Shown: one piece after another, positions 37,097 to 48,300 of the stretch | Numbering within the stretch: the stretch's first letter is position 1 | How the letters are laid out: every line of letters begins with the position of its first letter | NCBI GenBank assembly: GCA_948144175.1 | Contig: CANXME010000812.1 | Location: 1,116,001 to 1,180,000 of the forward strand | Source of the DNA: Closterium sp. NIES-65 | Lineage: Eukaryota > Streptophyta > Zygnematophyceae > Desmidiales > Closteriaceae | DNA: 64,000 bases | Direction: 5' to 3' | The notes under the pieces: generated by a model | Seen by the model: only the letters and a program-made list of their open reading frames with translations | Told to the model about the DNA's origin: nothing | Database searches by the model: none | Made by a program: the position numbers and the translations under genes

Positions 37097-40000
37097 CTCT
37101 GTGAGTGCAAAGACGCCGATATCGTTTGAGCGGAGGGGAGAGCCCCTGCGGAGGAACTTGCTTCCTTGGAAGATGTAGAGCATGGGGACGCCCGTAGAGA
37201 GCTCCAGCTCAATCACCTGCATCATCATCAGCGAGTCACATCAAAAGGCAATGGCAGTGAGAATCAGGGGAATCAAAGTGGTGAATCCGGTCTCCATTTG
37301 AAGATGGTTCCTTGGAAGATGTAGAGCATGGGGACGCCCGTGGAGAGCTCCAGCTCTACCACCTGCAGCGTTTCGTGTAAAATTTGGACAACACAATTGG
37401 GGTGAAATTCAAGGGGATCAAGGAGGTGAATCTGGACTCGACTATAAACTGCTCCGTTGGCGTTGAAAGATGTAGAGCACGGGGACACCTGTGGAGAACA
37501 CCAGCTATATCACATGCAGCGTTTCACATCAAAACGCAATGGCATAAGAAACAGGGGAATAAACTTCTGAAAGACATAAGCGAAACTACCATGCAAAACA
37601 ATGAATATAGTAATTGTCCCTCCCACACCGTTCCTGGACGACTAGAGGTCGTTAGAACAATTCGCATCAATTACTTTACTTCCTCCTCACAACCTTCCCG
37701 GTCTCTCCTTACTATTTCCCCTCCCAAAGCTTATCACTCCGTAAATATGCATTCACATGGCCCACTCACACTGATTTTGTTCAGAAAGTGCGCGGAACGA
37801 AATGTAACATGGCACTTCAGACGGACATGACCTACCTCCTGTGAAATGACGCTGTCAAGGTACGCGATGATGGCGCGAATCGAGTTGCCATGTGTTTCGA
37901 GATGTCTCAAAACACGGAAGATGACATACCTCCTGCGACATAAAGCTGTCGAGGTTCATGATGATGGCGCGAAGCGAGTTGCCATGCGCACGCCGCAATC
38001 ATCACATTCTCGCCAGCCGTGAGTCTTGGTTCCACGTGGTATTTGAAATACGCCACGGATTCCCTAAATTTGTCTCTCCGTGCAGACGCACTCACCAAAA
38101 AAGGGCACGCTCTGAGTCTCGGCTCCACTTCACGTGATCCTTGATATATGTCACAGCGCGCTCAGCGCACATGGCGAGCTGATCATTCTAGTGCTCCCTT
38201 CTCTCAGAGTTGCACAGAGCGGAACATAGCAGTTCACACGGCACGTGACATACCTCCTGCGACGTAAGGCTGTCAAGGTACATGATGATGGCACGAAGCG
38301 AGTTGCCATGCGCTGCAATCATCACATTCTCGCCAGCCGTGAGTCTCGGCTCCACATTTTCCTTGAAGTATGCCACAGCGCGCTCAGCGCACATGGCGAG
38401 GGACTCGCCGTTGGGAGGCGGGACGTCGTACGATCGACGCCAGAGAACGACTTGCTCCATGCCGTACTTGTCTGCCGTCTCCTTCTTGTTCAATCCTTGG
38501 AGTTCTCCGTACCTGAAGGTCAGGGTTGGGAAAGGTTGGATTGGGGGTGCACGCGTATGACTGACTTGTTTGACTGCTGACTCCCGGTTCAAACCCAGGA
38601 GTCACACGCTAGATTCTCACGGCTGGTTGTAGCACGAGAGGGTGAGGGTAAAAAATATATATATTTTTCTGGAAATCGTTTCCAGTATCCGATGATACTG
38701 TGATAAGTCTTTGGATGACTGGCGGCCAACTGAGAGCATGGGCATTTACGAAACAGCACGAGTCAATATGCTTCAGCCAAACGTGTTATGGGGATTCATA
38801 CCAGACGGAATACACACCAGCGAAGTAAGTTTCTGCACCTGAAAACGTCAAGATGGAACAGAAAACAAAAAGAGAACCATGCGACTCACATGCGTTCGTT
38901 CAACTCCCACGCAGTGATCACGGGAATGATCCCCTCGTCAGTGTTCTGGCTGAAGATTCGACACTTCACATCATTGTGATTCGACACTTCACACCAAGGA
39001 CAAGTAATATGATGTGGCTTACATGCGTTCGTTCGGTTTTCACGCAGTGACCACGGGAATGGTTTCCTCGTCGGTGTTCTGGCTGTATTATTTTCGGGTC
39101 GACTCAAAACTCCGTGGAACCAAAAACGAGAACGAATGACGCGACTCACATGCGTTCGTTCAGCTCCCACGCAGTGATCACGGGAATGATCTCCTCGTCA
39201 GTGTTCTGGCTGAAGATTCGGCACTTGACATCATTGTGACTGAACCAAGTAGTATGATGTGGCTTACATGCGTTCGTTCAGCTCCCACGCAGTAATGACG
39301 GGAATGATCTCCTCGTCGGTGTTCTCACTGAAGATTCGGCTCCAGTCCTTGGCTCTCTGGCTCTCCTCGTGCAGGATGACAGGAACCTGGACGAGCGCGC
39401 AATATAAAAGGGACAGGAAAAGCGAGACGGGTGAAGAACGGATAATAGTAGCGAGAGTTTGTCTGGGCTGGAGTATGGTCCGACCTTTGACATTGCAGTG
39501 CAGAGGGTGTGTAACCTGTTCCGACGTTAACCTTTTGGGTGTTCTATCAGGAATGAAAAACCATGGTTCACGAGCAAAAACCGACATAGGAAGAAACATT
39601 CACTCCTCATTGTGATGATTATAAGGCCGTTCTCACCTTGTTACGGCGATGCTGCGTCATGGCCAGCATGGCGGTCATTTGAGCGCGGATCAACGCGGAG
39701 GTGAAAATGACATCAACGGGAATCTCGGAGATTCTCTTTCCTGCCTCAATGGCCTCATTGACACCCTTCTCCGACAGAGGAACGTCCACGCAGCCTGTGA
39801 ATAGGTTCTTAGAGTTCCAGAGAGACTCGCCATGGCGGATAAGGATCAGCGCAGCGGCCTCTGCGCAACACAGGTTTGGGGAATAATTAGGAAATGGAGA
39901 GTTTAAAAAGGCTGTCACGGAGACGCTGACAATGGCGGGAACGTTCCGCGAAACGCACGGATGAGCGAGCGACTCCCAGAAAAAAATGCTTTGACTCTTC

Positions 40001-40414
40001 AAGGCTAATATAAGAAATTAACGCAGAAGAATCCGGTATGCGATCACATACTTTCTGTCGCTGCTCCGTTTTGTTGAGCGTCCGAAGCGGCCTCAGCACG
40101 AATGGCTCTCCGAACCGAAGTTGATCCTCTGCATATTATCAAACGGTCCGTTTATCAGTCTTTCCGTGAAGTCCTAAGCCCAATACTCAACATAAAGAAG
40201 TTTTAAGCATTGACTAACCTTAACTGGTGGTTGGCAAAGCGAGCGATACGTACCTTGCGACCTTCGCGTGAGACTTCAGGTTGGAATGGAGGGATGTAGC
40301 TGATGCTGATCGGAAGAAGGCAGCATTCACGACAGACTTCTTTGAAACTGGATCAGAAATGCTCTTCAATGACTGACGGCAGTGAACTGCATTTCCAGCT
40401 TGAAGGGCCGCCAT
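37097..40414 (-). CDS. gpmA: Phosphoglycerate mutase (cofactor-dependent type), probably plastid
   Basis: Six exons on the minus strand join in phase: 40254-40414, 40052-40128, 39637-39860, 39268-39386, 38254-38512 and 37097-37216 (960 nt, 320 codons). The product interconverts 3- and 2-phosphoglycerate in glycolysis. Visible motifs are LILIRHGESLWN (phosphohistidine His about 89), FTGCVDVPLSEKG, SALIRAQMTAMLA, NERMYGELQGLNKKET, WRRSYDVPPP and MIAAHGNSLR (second catalytic His about 262). The Met after NER matches plant homologues; bacterial ones have His. The first 75 or so residues are Ser/Ala/Arg-rich, like a chloroplast transit peptide (inference). Start: ATG at 40,414, with splice phases closing exactly. 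A short last exon after 37,097 is expected but not located. Introns 4 and 5 contain several copies of exon edges. Confidence 0.88.
37297..37520 (-). repeat. Copies of the 5' edge of PGM exon 6
   Basis: A sequence coding VVELELSTGVPMLYIFQG, preceded by an acceptor-like CTGCAG, lies at about 37,297-37,366. A more decayed third copy is at about 37,466-37,515. Both are upstream of true exon 6 (37,097-37,216) inside intron 5. Confidence 0.8.
37831..38176 (-). repeat. Copies of the 3' edge of PGM exon 5
   Basis: Blocks at 37,831-37,901, 37,924-38,063 and 38,110-38,176 repeat parts of exon 5 (AVAYFKENVEPRLTAGENVM and HGNSLRAIIMYLDS). The first two end in donor-like sites (CAGGAG|GTAGGT, CAGGAG|GTATGT). 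The middle copy has an insertion that breaks the frame at the catalytic His. Confidence 0.8.
38881..39222 (-). repeat. Three copies of the 3' edge of PGM exon 4
   Basis: Blocks at 38,881-38,962, 39,017-39,086 and 39,141-39,222 repeat the end of exon 4 (NTDEEIIPVITAWELNERM with small changes). Each is followed by a donor, GT|GAGTCGC or GT|AAGCCAC type. True exon 4 ends at 39,268. Confidence 0.85.
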
Positions 40415-42009
40415 GTTGTGAGGATAGTGAAATATCCGGAGGTCAGCGAGAAGTTACCAGCACCAAGCTGATCGAGACACGAATGTCTGTTTGGATCAAA
40501 TAGCGAACAGCAGCCACTTAAACCTTCTTCTATATCGAATAACAGCTGTTTAGACTTAGCTGAGAACAACGGATATTATTCTGGCTTTTTAGCTTGCTTG
40601 GACTCCTGATTGGCTTTATCAGAAGCCAAAGAGTAATAGAAACCACTGAGCCAGCTAAAGCCTTCGCCACTCCTCCACCACAGGACACGCTAGGGAGTGA
40701 GAAGAATCAATCACAACCTCCAATGCAGAACAGCCAGTCCACAAGCTAACCTCCACTGCACTCACTGAACCACGATCTCAAATCCTTCTGCTCATGCATG
40801 ATGGTTGTTGTTCGGTTTACTGCGTTCCAGAGCGGTGGTCAAATGAACCGTGTTATAGCGGAAAGGACCTATTTGAACCGGCTGCCAGTAAGCCTGACAA
40901 CAATGCTGGCCATTCCCATGTGACACCACCACGTCATTCGCACAAGCAAAGGCAGTCAGGATCCAAGGCTGAACTAGCAGCCGTTGAACCAACCAGAAAG
41001 GAACATGCCAAACCAGCATGAGCCAATCATCAACTAGAATCTGAAAACCATTTGCCAGCGAAGCCTAAATTCTCCTGCTCCGTGCCTGTAATCGACGTTC
41101 GGAGGGCTTGAGAAGGCCCGCGCATGTCAGCATCGCCGAGCCGAGGATGCAGCTGGTCAGACCCTCGGAACAGATTCTTCTCGTGAATGTTCGTGGGACG
41201 TCGCTAGGCCATAGGCGACACTCGTGACAGCTCTTGGAAATCGCGAATTCGGGCGAGGGAAGATTACCGCCGTTCGTCTCGAGGTTCTTGCAGCTGGGAG
41301 GGCTCGATCAGCCGCTCGCGCGCCATTGGATGATAAATACGAGGTGCGCGGAAGTTCGAGGTTATGGGACCCTCAGTGTCCCGTGCCAGGACGAACCCTC
41401 CCGAACACGTGGCAAAGTTCTGTAGGCTATAAGTTAGCCAATCGAGTTTCGCTTCTTAGCCTCCAATCTAGGATTGCCATGCAAAAAAGTAGCTCATCCA
41501 ATAACGATAATGGAGCGGTAAATGTCACATTCGCGTCATTCCAGATCAGCTGGCCCGGTCGCCACCACAATTCCCTCAAGCCGCTGAACCTCACCGCTGG
41601 ACATTGTCCTCCTGACAGTTCCATGCCTCTCGAAGTGACCCATCTGACGAAAACACTATCCGATATCCAACATAATTGGAGAGCACTCTCCTGCTAATTG
41701 TAGTAGTGTAGCGAAGAACTTCTAAACTCAACAAGAACTTCCATGAAATATAAAGCAGGTTATCAATAGGACAATTGACACCAATTTAGGTGGAACATGT
41801 TGAGACCTTCCAGCACTTGGCCAAACGTGATTCATATTGGAGAGACACACCGAGATTTTTTAGAGTGTAGCGGTGGTGGTGGTGCCGCTGCCTCTGCTGC
41901 TGGAGGAGTCTCCTCCAAGCACATCTTCTAGATTCTTTAATATACGCCCCGATTCAGGCTGCGGCAACAGGTCCTCAAACATTCCATGGTCGACTGAAAA
42001 GAAGTAACC
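40415..42009. other. Intergenic between PGM and the kinase
   Basis: This holds the PGM upstream region and the kinase 3' flank. Minus-strand 41,990-41,875 resembles the C-terminal end of the kinase last exon (FEDLLPQPESGRILKNLEDV against [20 protein letters not shown]), so it is a decayed extra copy of that edge. Otherwise no gene is supported. Confidence 0.5.
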
Positions 42010-42345
42010 TCAGTGCTCATTCTCTAGGCCGAGAATCTCCTCCAGACTCCTTATAACATGCCCCAATTTAGGACGCTGTAATGGGTCCTCATTCACGCAC
42101 TGCTTCCCAAGCATAAGCAGCTTCGTTGCCCCTTCTCTACTGTACACTCCGCGCAGCCTCTTATCCATAACAGTACACAAGTAAAAGGGGACAGATGCAT
42201 GCACATTCTCCTGCTCCTGCTGCTCCCACTGATGCTGCTGCTGCTGTTGTCGATCTCGTTGCTGCTCCAGCTGCTGATGTTGCTGCTTCTTGTGACGTCC
42301 CCCCCCCTCCCACTGAAGCTGCTGCGGCTGCTGTTGCTGTTGTTG

Positions 42346-42390
<45 letters not shown>

Positions 42391-45300
42391 CTGCTCCTCC
42401 TCCTGCTGCTGCTGCTGCTGTACAGACTGTTCACAGCGATCCAATTGTGTGAGAGCCCAGGGCAGGAGGCAGCGGGTCTTCTCAGCAGCACCCGGCGACC
42501 TGCCTGTTGCCAGCTCCAAAAGCACCACCCCCAGCGAGTAGATGTCACTGCGCGCGGTGAGGTGGCCTGGAGGGGGAAATGGTTGGGTTGGGAGCATTGG
42601 ATGGCACACACAAATGTGGTTCAGTCCTCTTCAGTGTGGTGGGTGTTGCGAGCAGCAGCACCCGGCGACCTGCCTGTTGCCAGCTCCAGCAGCACCACCC
42701 CCAGCGAGTAGACGTCACTGCGCGCTGTAAGGTGACCTGCAGACATGAGGGTGGAGATGGGGGGAGGAGTGCCTACAGCCATGAGGCGACCTGCCTGTTG
42801 CCAGCTCCAGTAGCACCACCCCCAGCGAGTACACGTCACTGCGCGCTGTGAGGTGGCCTTGAGTAAGCGAAGGAAGAAGGGGGTAGGGGGTATTGGGAGG
42901 GGGTTGGGGGTGGGTGGAGGGAAGGAGTGTTGGGTGTTCTCAGAACAGCAGCACCCGGCGACCTGCCTGTTGCCAGCTCCAGCAGGACCTCTCCCAGCGA
43001 GTAGACGTCACTGCGGGCCGTCAGGTGGCCCAGCGGGAAGAGGGGGGAGGGAGGGGTGTGGGGGGATGGGGGAAGGGATACCTATGGGCATGAGGCGACC
43101 TGCCTGTTGCAAGCTCTAGCAGCACCCCCCCCAGCGAGTACATGTCACTGCGTGCGGTCAAGTGGCCTGACGGGGACAGAAATGGGGGGCGGGGGTTGAG
43201 GAGGCATCAGCTCAACAGCACCGCTCCCAGCGAGTAGATGTCACTGCGTTCCGTCAGGTGGCCTGGAGGGAGGAGGGAATAAGGAAAAGGGAAGGGGTGA
43301 GGGGTTATCCGCTCAACAGCAGCACCGCTCCCAGCGAGTAGATGTCACTGCGTTCCGTCAGGTGGCCTGGAGGGAGGAGGGAAAAAGGAAAAGGGAAGGG
43401 GTGAGGGGTTATCCGCTCAACAGCAGCACCGCTCCCAGCGAGTAGATGTCACTGCCTTCCGTCAGGTGGCCAGGAGGGAGGAGGGAATAAGGAAAAGGGA
43501 AGGGGTGAGGGGTTATCCGCTCAACAGCAGCACCGCTCCCAGCGAGTAGATGTCACTGCGTTCTGTCAGGTGGCCTGGAGGGAGGAGGGAATAAGGAAAA
43601 GGTGAGGGGTGAGGGGTTATCCGCTCAACAGCAGCACCGCTCCCAGCGAGTAGATGTCACTGCGTTCCGTCAGGTGGCCTGGAGGGAGGAGGGAATAAGG
43701 AAAAGGGAAGGGGTGAGGGGTTATCCGCTCAACAGCAGCACCGCTCCCAGCGAGTAGATGTCACTGCGTTCCGTCAGGTGGCCTGGAGGGAGGAGGGAAT
43801 AAGGAATAGGGAAGGGGTGAGGGGTTATCCGCTCAACAGCAGCACCGCTCCCAGCGAGTAGATGTCACTGCGTTCCGTCAGGTGGCCTGGAGGGAGGAGG
43901 GAATAAGGAAAAGGGAAGGGGTGAGGGGTTATCCGCTCAACAACAGCACCGCTCCCAGCGAGTAGATGTCACTGCGTTCCGTCAGGTGGCCTGGAGGGAG
44001 GAGGGAATAAGGAAAAGGGAAGGGGTGAGGGGTTATCCGCTCAACAGCAGCACCGCTCCCAGCGAGTAGATGTCACTGCGTTCCGTCAGGTGGCCTGGAG
44101 GGAGGAGGGAATAAGGAATAGGGAAGGGGTGAGGGGTTATCCGCTCAACAGCAGCACCGCTCCCAGCGAGTAGATGTCACTGCGTTCCGTCAGGTGGCCT
44201 GGAGGGAGGAGGGAATAAGGAAAAGGGAAGGGGTGAGGGGTTATCCGCTCAACAGCAGCACCGCTCCCAGCGAGTAGATGTCACTGCGTTCCGTCAGGTG
44301 GCCTGGAGGGAGGAGGGAATAAGGAAAAGGGAAGGGGTGAGGGGTTATCCGCTCAACAGCAGCACCGCTCCCAGCGAGTAGATGTCACTGCGTTCCGTCA
44401 GGTGGCCTGGAGGGAGGAGGGAATAAGGAAAAAGGAAGGGGTGAGGGGTTATCCGCTCAACAGCAGCACCGCTCCCAGCGAGTAGATGTCACTGCGTTCC
44501 GTCAGGTGGCCTGGAGGGAGGAGGGAATAAGGAAAAGGGAAGGGGTGAGGGGTTATCCGCTCAACAGCAGCACCGCTCCCAGCGAGTAGATGTCACTGCG
44601 TTCTGTCAGGTGGCCTGGAGGGAGGAGGGAATAAGGAAAAAGGAAGGGGTGAGGGGTTATCCGCTCAACAGCAGCACCGCTCCCAGCGAGTAGATGTCAC
44701 TGCGTTCCGACAGGTGGCCTGGAGGGAGGAGGGAATAAGGAAAAGGGAAGGGGTGAGGGGTTATCCGCTCAACAGCAGCGCCGCTCCCAGCGAGTAGATG
44801 TCACTGCGTTCCGTCAGGTGGCCTGGAGGGAGGAGGGAATAAGGAAAAGGGAAGGGGTGAGGGGTTATCCGCTCAACAGCAGCGCCGCTCCCAGCGAGTA
44901 GATGTCACTGCGTTCCGTCAGGTGGCCTGGAGGGAGGAGGGAATAAGGAAAAGGGAAGGGGTGAGGGGTTATCCGCTCAACAGCAGCGCCGCTCCCAGCG
45001 AGTAGATGTCACTGCGTTCCGTCAGGTGGCCTGGAGGGAGGAGGGAATAAGGAAAAAGGAAGGGGTGAGGGGTTATCCGCTCAACAGCAGCACCGCTCCC
45101 AGCGAGTAGATGTCACTGCATTCCGTCAGGTGGCCTGGAGGGAGGAGGGAATAAGGAAAAGGGAAGGGGTGAGGGGTTATCCGCTCAACAGCAGCGCCGC
45201 TCCCAGCGAGTAGATGTCACTGCGTTCCGTCAGGTGGCCTGGAGAGAGGAGGGAATAAGGAAAAGGGAAGGGGTGAGGGGTTATCCGCTCAACAGCAGCG

Positions 45301-48300
45301 CCGCTCCCAGCGAGTAGATGTCACTGCGTTCCGTCAGGTGGCCTGGAGGGAGGAGGGAATAAGGAAAAAGGAAGGGGTGAGGGGTTATCCGCTCAACAGC
45401 AGCACCGCTCCCAGCGAGTAGATGTCACTGCATTCCGTCAGGTGGCCTGGAGGGAGGAGGGAATAAGGAAAAGGGAAGGGGTGAGGGGTTATCCGCTCAA
45501 CAGCAGCGCCGCTCCCAGCGAGTAGATGTCACTGCGTTCCGTCAGGTGGCCTGGAGGGAGGAGGGAATAAGGAAAAGGGAAGGGGTGAGGGGTTATCCGC
45601 TCAACAGCAGCACCGCTCCCAGCGAGTAGATGTCACTGCGTTCCGTCAGGTGGCCTGGAGGGAGGAGGGAATAAGGAAAAGGGAAGGGGTGAGGGGTTAT
45701 CCGCTCAACAGCAGCACCGCTCCCAGCGAGTAGATGTCACTGCGTTCCGTCAGGTGGCCTGGAGGGAGGAGGGAATAAGGAAAAGGGAAGGGGTGAGGGG
45801 TTATCCGCTCAACAGCAGCACCGCTCCCAGCGAGTAGATGTCACTGCGTTCCGTCAGGTGGCCTGGAGGGAGGAGGGAATAAGGAAAAGGGAAGGGGTGA
45901 GGGGTTATCCGCTCAACAGCAGCGCCGCTCCCAGCGAGTAGATGTCACTGCGTTCCGTCAGGTGGCCTGGAGGGAGGAGGGAATAAGGAAAAAGGAAGGG
46001 GTGAGGGGTTATCCGCTCAACAGCAGCACCGCTCCCAGCGAGTAGATGTCACTGCATTCCGTCAGGTGGCCTGGAGGGAGGAGGGAATAAGGAAAAGGGA
46101 AGGGGTGAGGGGTTATCCGCTCAACAGCAGCGCTGCTCCCAGCGAGTAGATGTCACTGCGTTCCGTCAGGTGGCCTGGAGGGAGGAGGGAATAAGGAAAA
46201 GGGAAGGGGTGAGGGGTTATCCGCTCAACAGCAGCGCCGCTCCCAGCGAGTAGATGTCACTGCGTTCCGTCAGGTGGCCTGGAGGGAGGAGGGAATAAGG
46301 AAAAAGGAAGGGGTGAGGGGTTATCCGCTCAACAGCAGCACCGCTCCCAGCGAGTAGATGTCACTGCATTCCATCAGGTGGCCTGGAGGGAGGAGGGAAT
46401 AAGGAAAAGGGAAGGGGTGAGGGGTTATCCGCTCAACAGCAGCGCCGCTCCCAGCGAGTAGATGTCACTGCGTTCCGTCAGGTGGCCTGGAGGGAGGAGG
46501 GAATAAGGAAAAGGGAAGGGGTGAGGGGTTATCCGCTCAACAGCAGCACCACTCCCAGCGAGTAGATGTCACTGCGTTCCGTCAGGTGGCCTGGAGGGAG
46601 GAGGGAATAAGGAAAAGGGAAGGGGTGAGGGGTTATCCGCTCAACAGCAGCACCGCTCCCAGCGAGTAGATGTCACTGCGTTCTGTCAGGTGGCCTGGAG
46701 GGAGGAGGGAATAAGGAAAAAGGAAGGGGTGAGGGGTTATCCGCTCAACAGCAGCACCGCTCCCAGCGAGTAGATGTCACTGCGTTCCGACAGGTGGCCT
46801 GGAGGGAGGAGGGAATAAGGAAAAGGGAAGGGGTGAGGGGTTATCCGCTCAACAGCAGCACCGCTCCCAGCGAGTAGATGTCACTGCGTTCCGTCAGGTG
46901 GCCTGGAGGGAGGAGGGAATAAGGAAAAGGGAAGGGGTGAGGGGTTATCCGCTCAACAGCAGCACCGCTCCCACCGAGTAGATGTCACTGCGTTCTGTCA
47001 GGTGGCCTGGAGGGAGGAGGGAATAAGGAAAAGGGAAGGGGTGAGGGGTTATCCGCTTAACAGCAGCACCGCTCCCAGCGAGTACATGTCACTGCAGGCC
47101 GTGAGGTGTCATGAGGGAAAAGGGGGGTATGCAGGATCGGAGGACACTTCAAGTGGAATAACGCGTACTAATACCTCACTGAACCCATTTTTACCACACT
47201 GCACCCACCCATCTCCACCACAATGAACCGCGGTGAACCCCTCCTCACCTGTGTCGATGTACGAAGGGTCCAGGTAATCCAGGGTGCCGACGATGCGAGT
47301 CGAAACATGCGACTTGCCCACCCACCCACCATGCCACCAACCAACTCATGTTAATCCCCATTGGGCACCCATCTCCACCGCACTGAACCGCATTGAACCA
47401 CTCTGAACCCCTCCGCACCTGTAGCGATGTATGCAGGGTCCAAGTACCCCAAGGTCCCCGTGACACGTGTTGATACGTGCCAATTGCCCAGCCCACCCAC
47501 AGCCCCACAACACACTCTTGCTGTCCGCATTGGGCACCCATCTCCACCGCACTGAACCCCTCCTCACCTGTGTCGATGTATGAAGAATCCAAGTACCCCA
47601 AAGTCCCCGTGATGCATGTTGATACGTGCGACTCGCCCAACCCACCCACAGCCCCACTCATGCTATCCGCATTGGCCACCCATCTCAACCGCACTAAACC
47701 GCACTGCACTGCACCGAACTGCACATAACCGGGCCTCACCTGTGTCAATGTACGAAGGGTCCAAGTACCCCATTGTCCCCGTGATGCGAGTAGACACATG
47801 CGACTTGCCTGCCTTAGGCCCTGCTGTGGCCACTCCCTACCCCACAATCCATGTTCATCCACCTCAATCGCACTGAACAGCACTAAACCGCACTCAACCA
47901 ATGTAAACCCCTCTGTACCTGTGTCAATGTACGAAGGGTCCAGGTACCCCATTGTTCCCATGATGCGCGTCAACACATGCGACTTGCCCACCCACTGCCG
48001 CACAGCATAACTCGAGTTTGTCCAGTTTGGCACCCATCTCCACCGCACTAAACCGCACCTCACCTGTGTCTATATACGCAGGGTCCAAGTACCCCATTGT
48101 CCCCATGATGCGCGTAGACACGTGCGACTTTCCCGCCTCGGGCCCTGCAGTTGCCATCCCGAAATCCGTCAGCTTTGCACGCATGTGCTGCGGAGTGGGG
48201 AGAAAGGATGAGAGAAAGGGAAAGATATCAGAATGCGAAGGAGCGTGCGACTTGCCCGCCTCGGGCCGTGCAGTTGCCATTCCGAAATCCGTCAGCTTCG

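Noticed and set aside
38560-38610. GGTTCAAACCC resembling a tRNA T-arm
   Set aside because: No acceptor, D or anticodon arms could be built around it; it is a short palindrome in a mutase intron.
43180-47105. The regular 104-bp array as a CRISPR-like array
   Set aside because: Units are contiguous without unique spacers, the context is a eukaryotic intron, and each unit matches a kinase exon edge.
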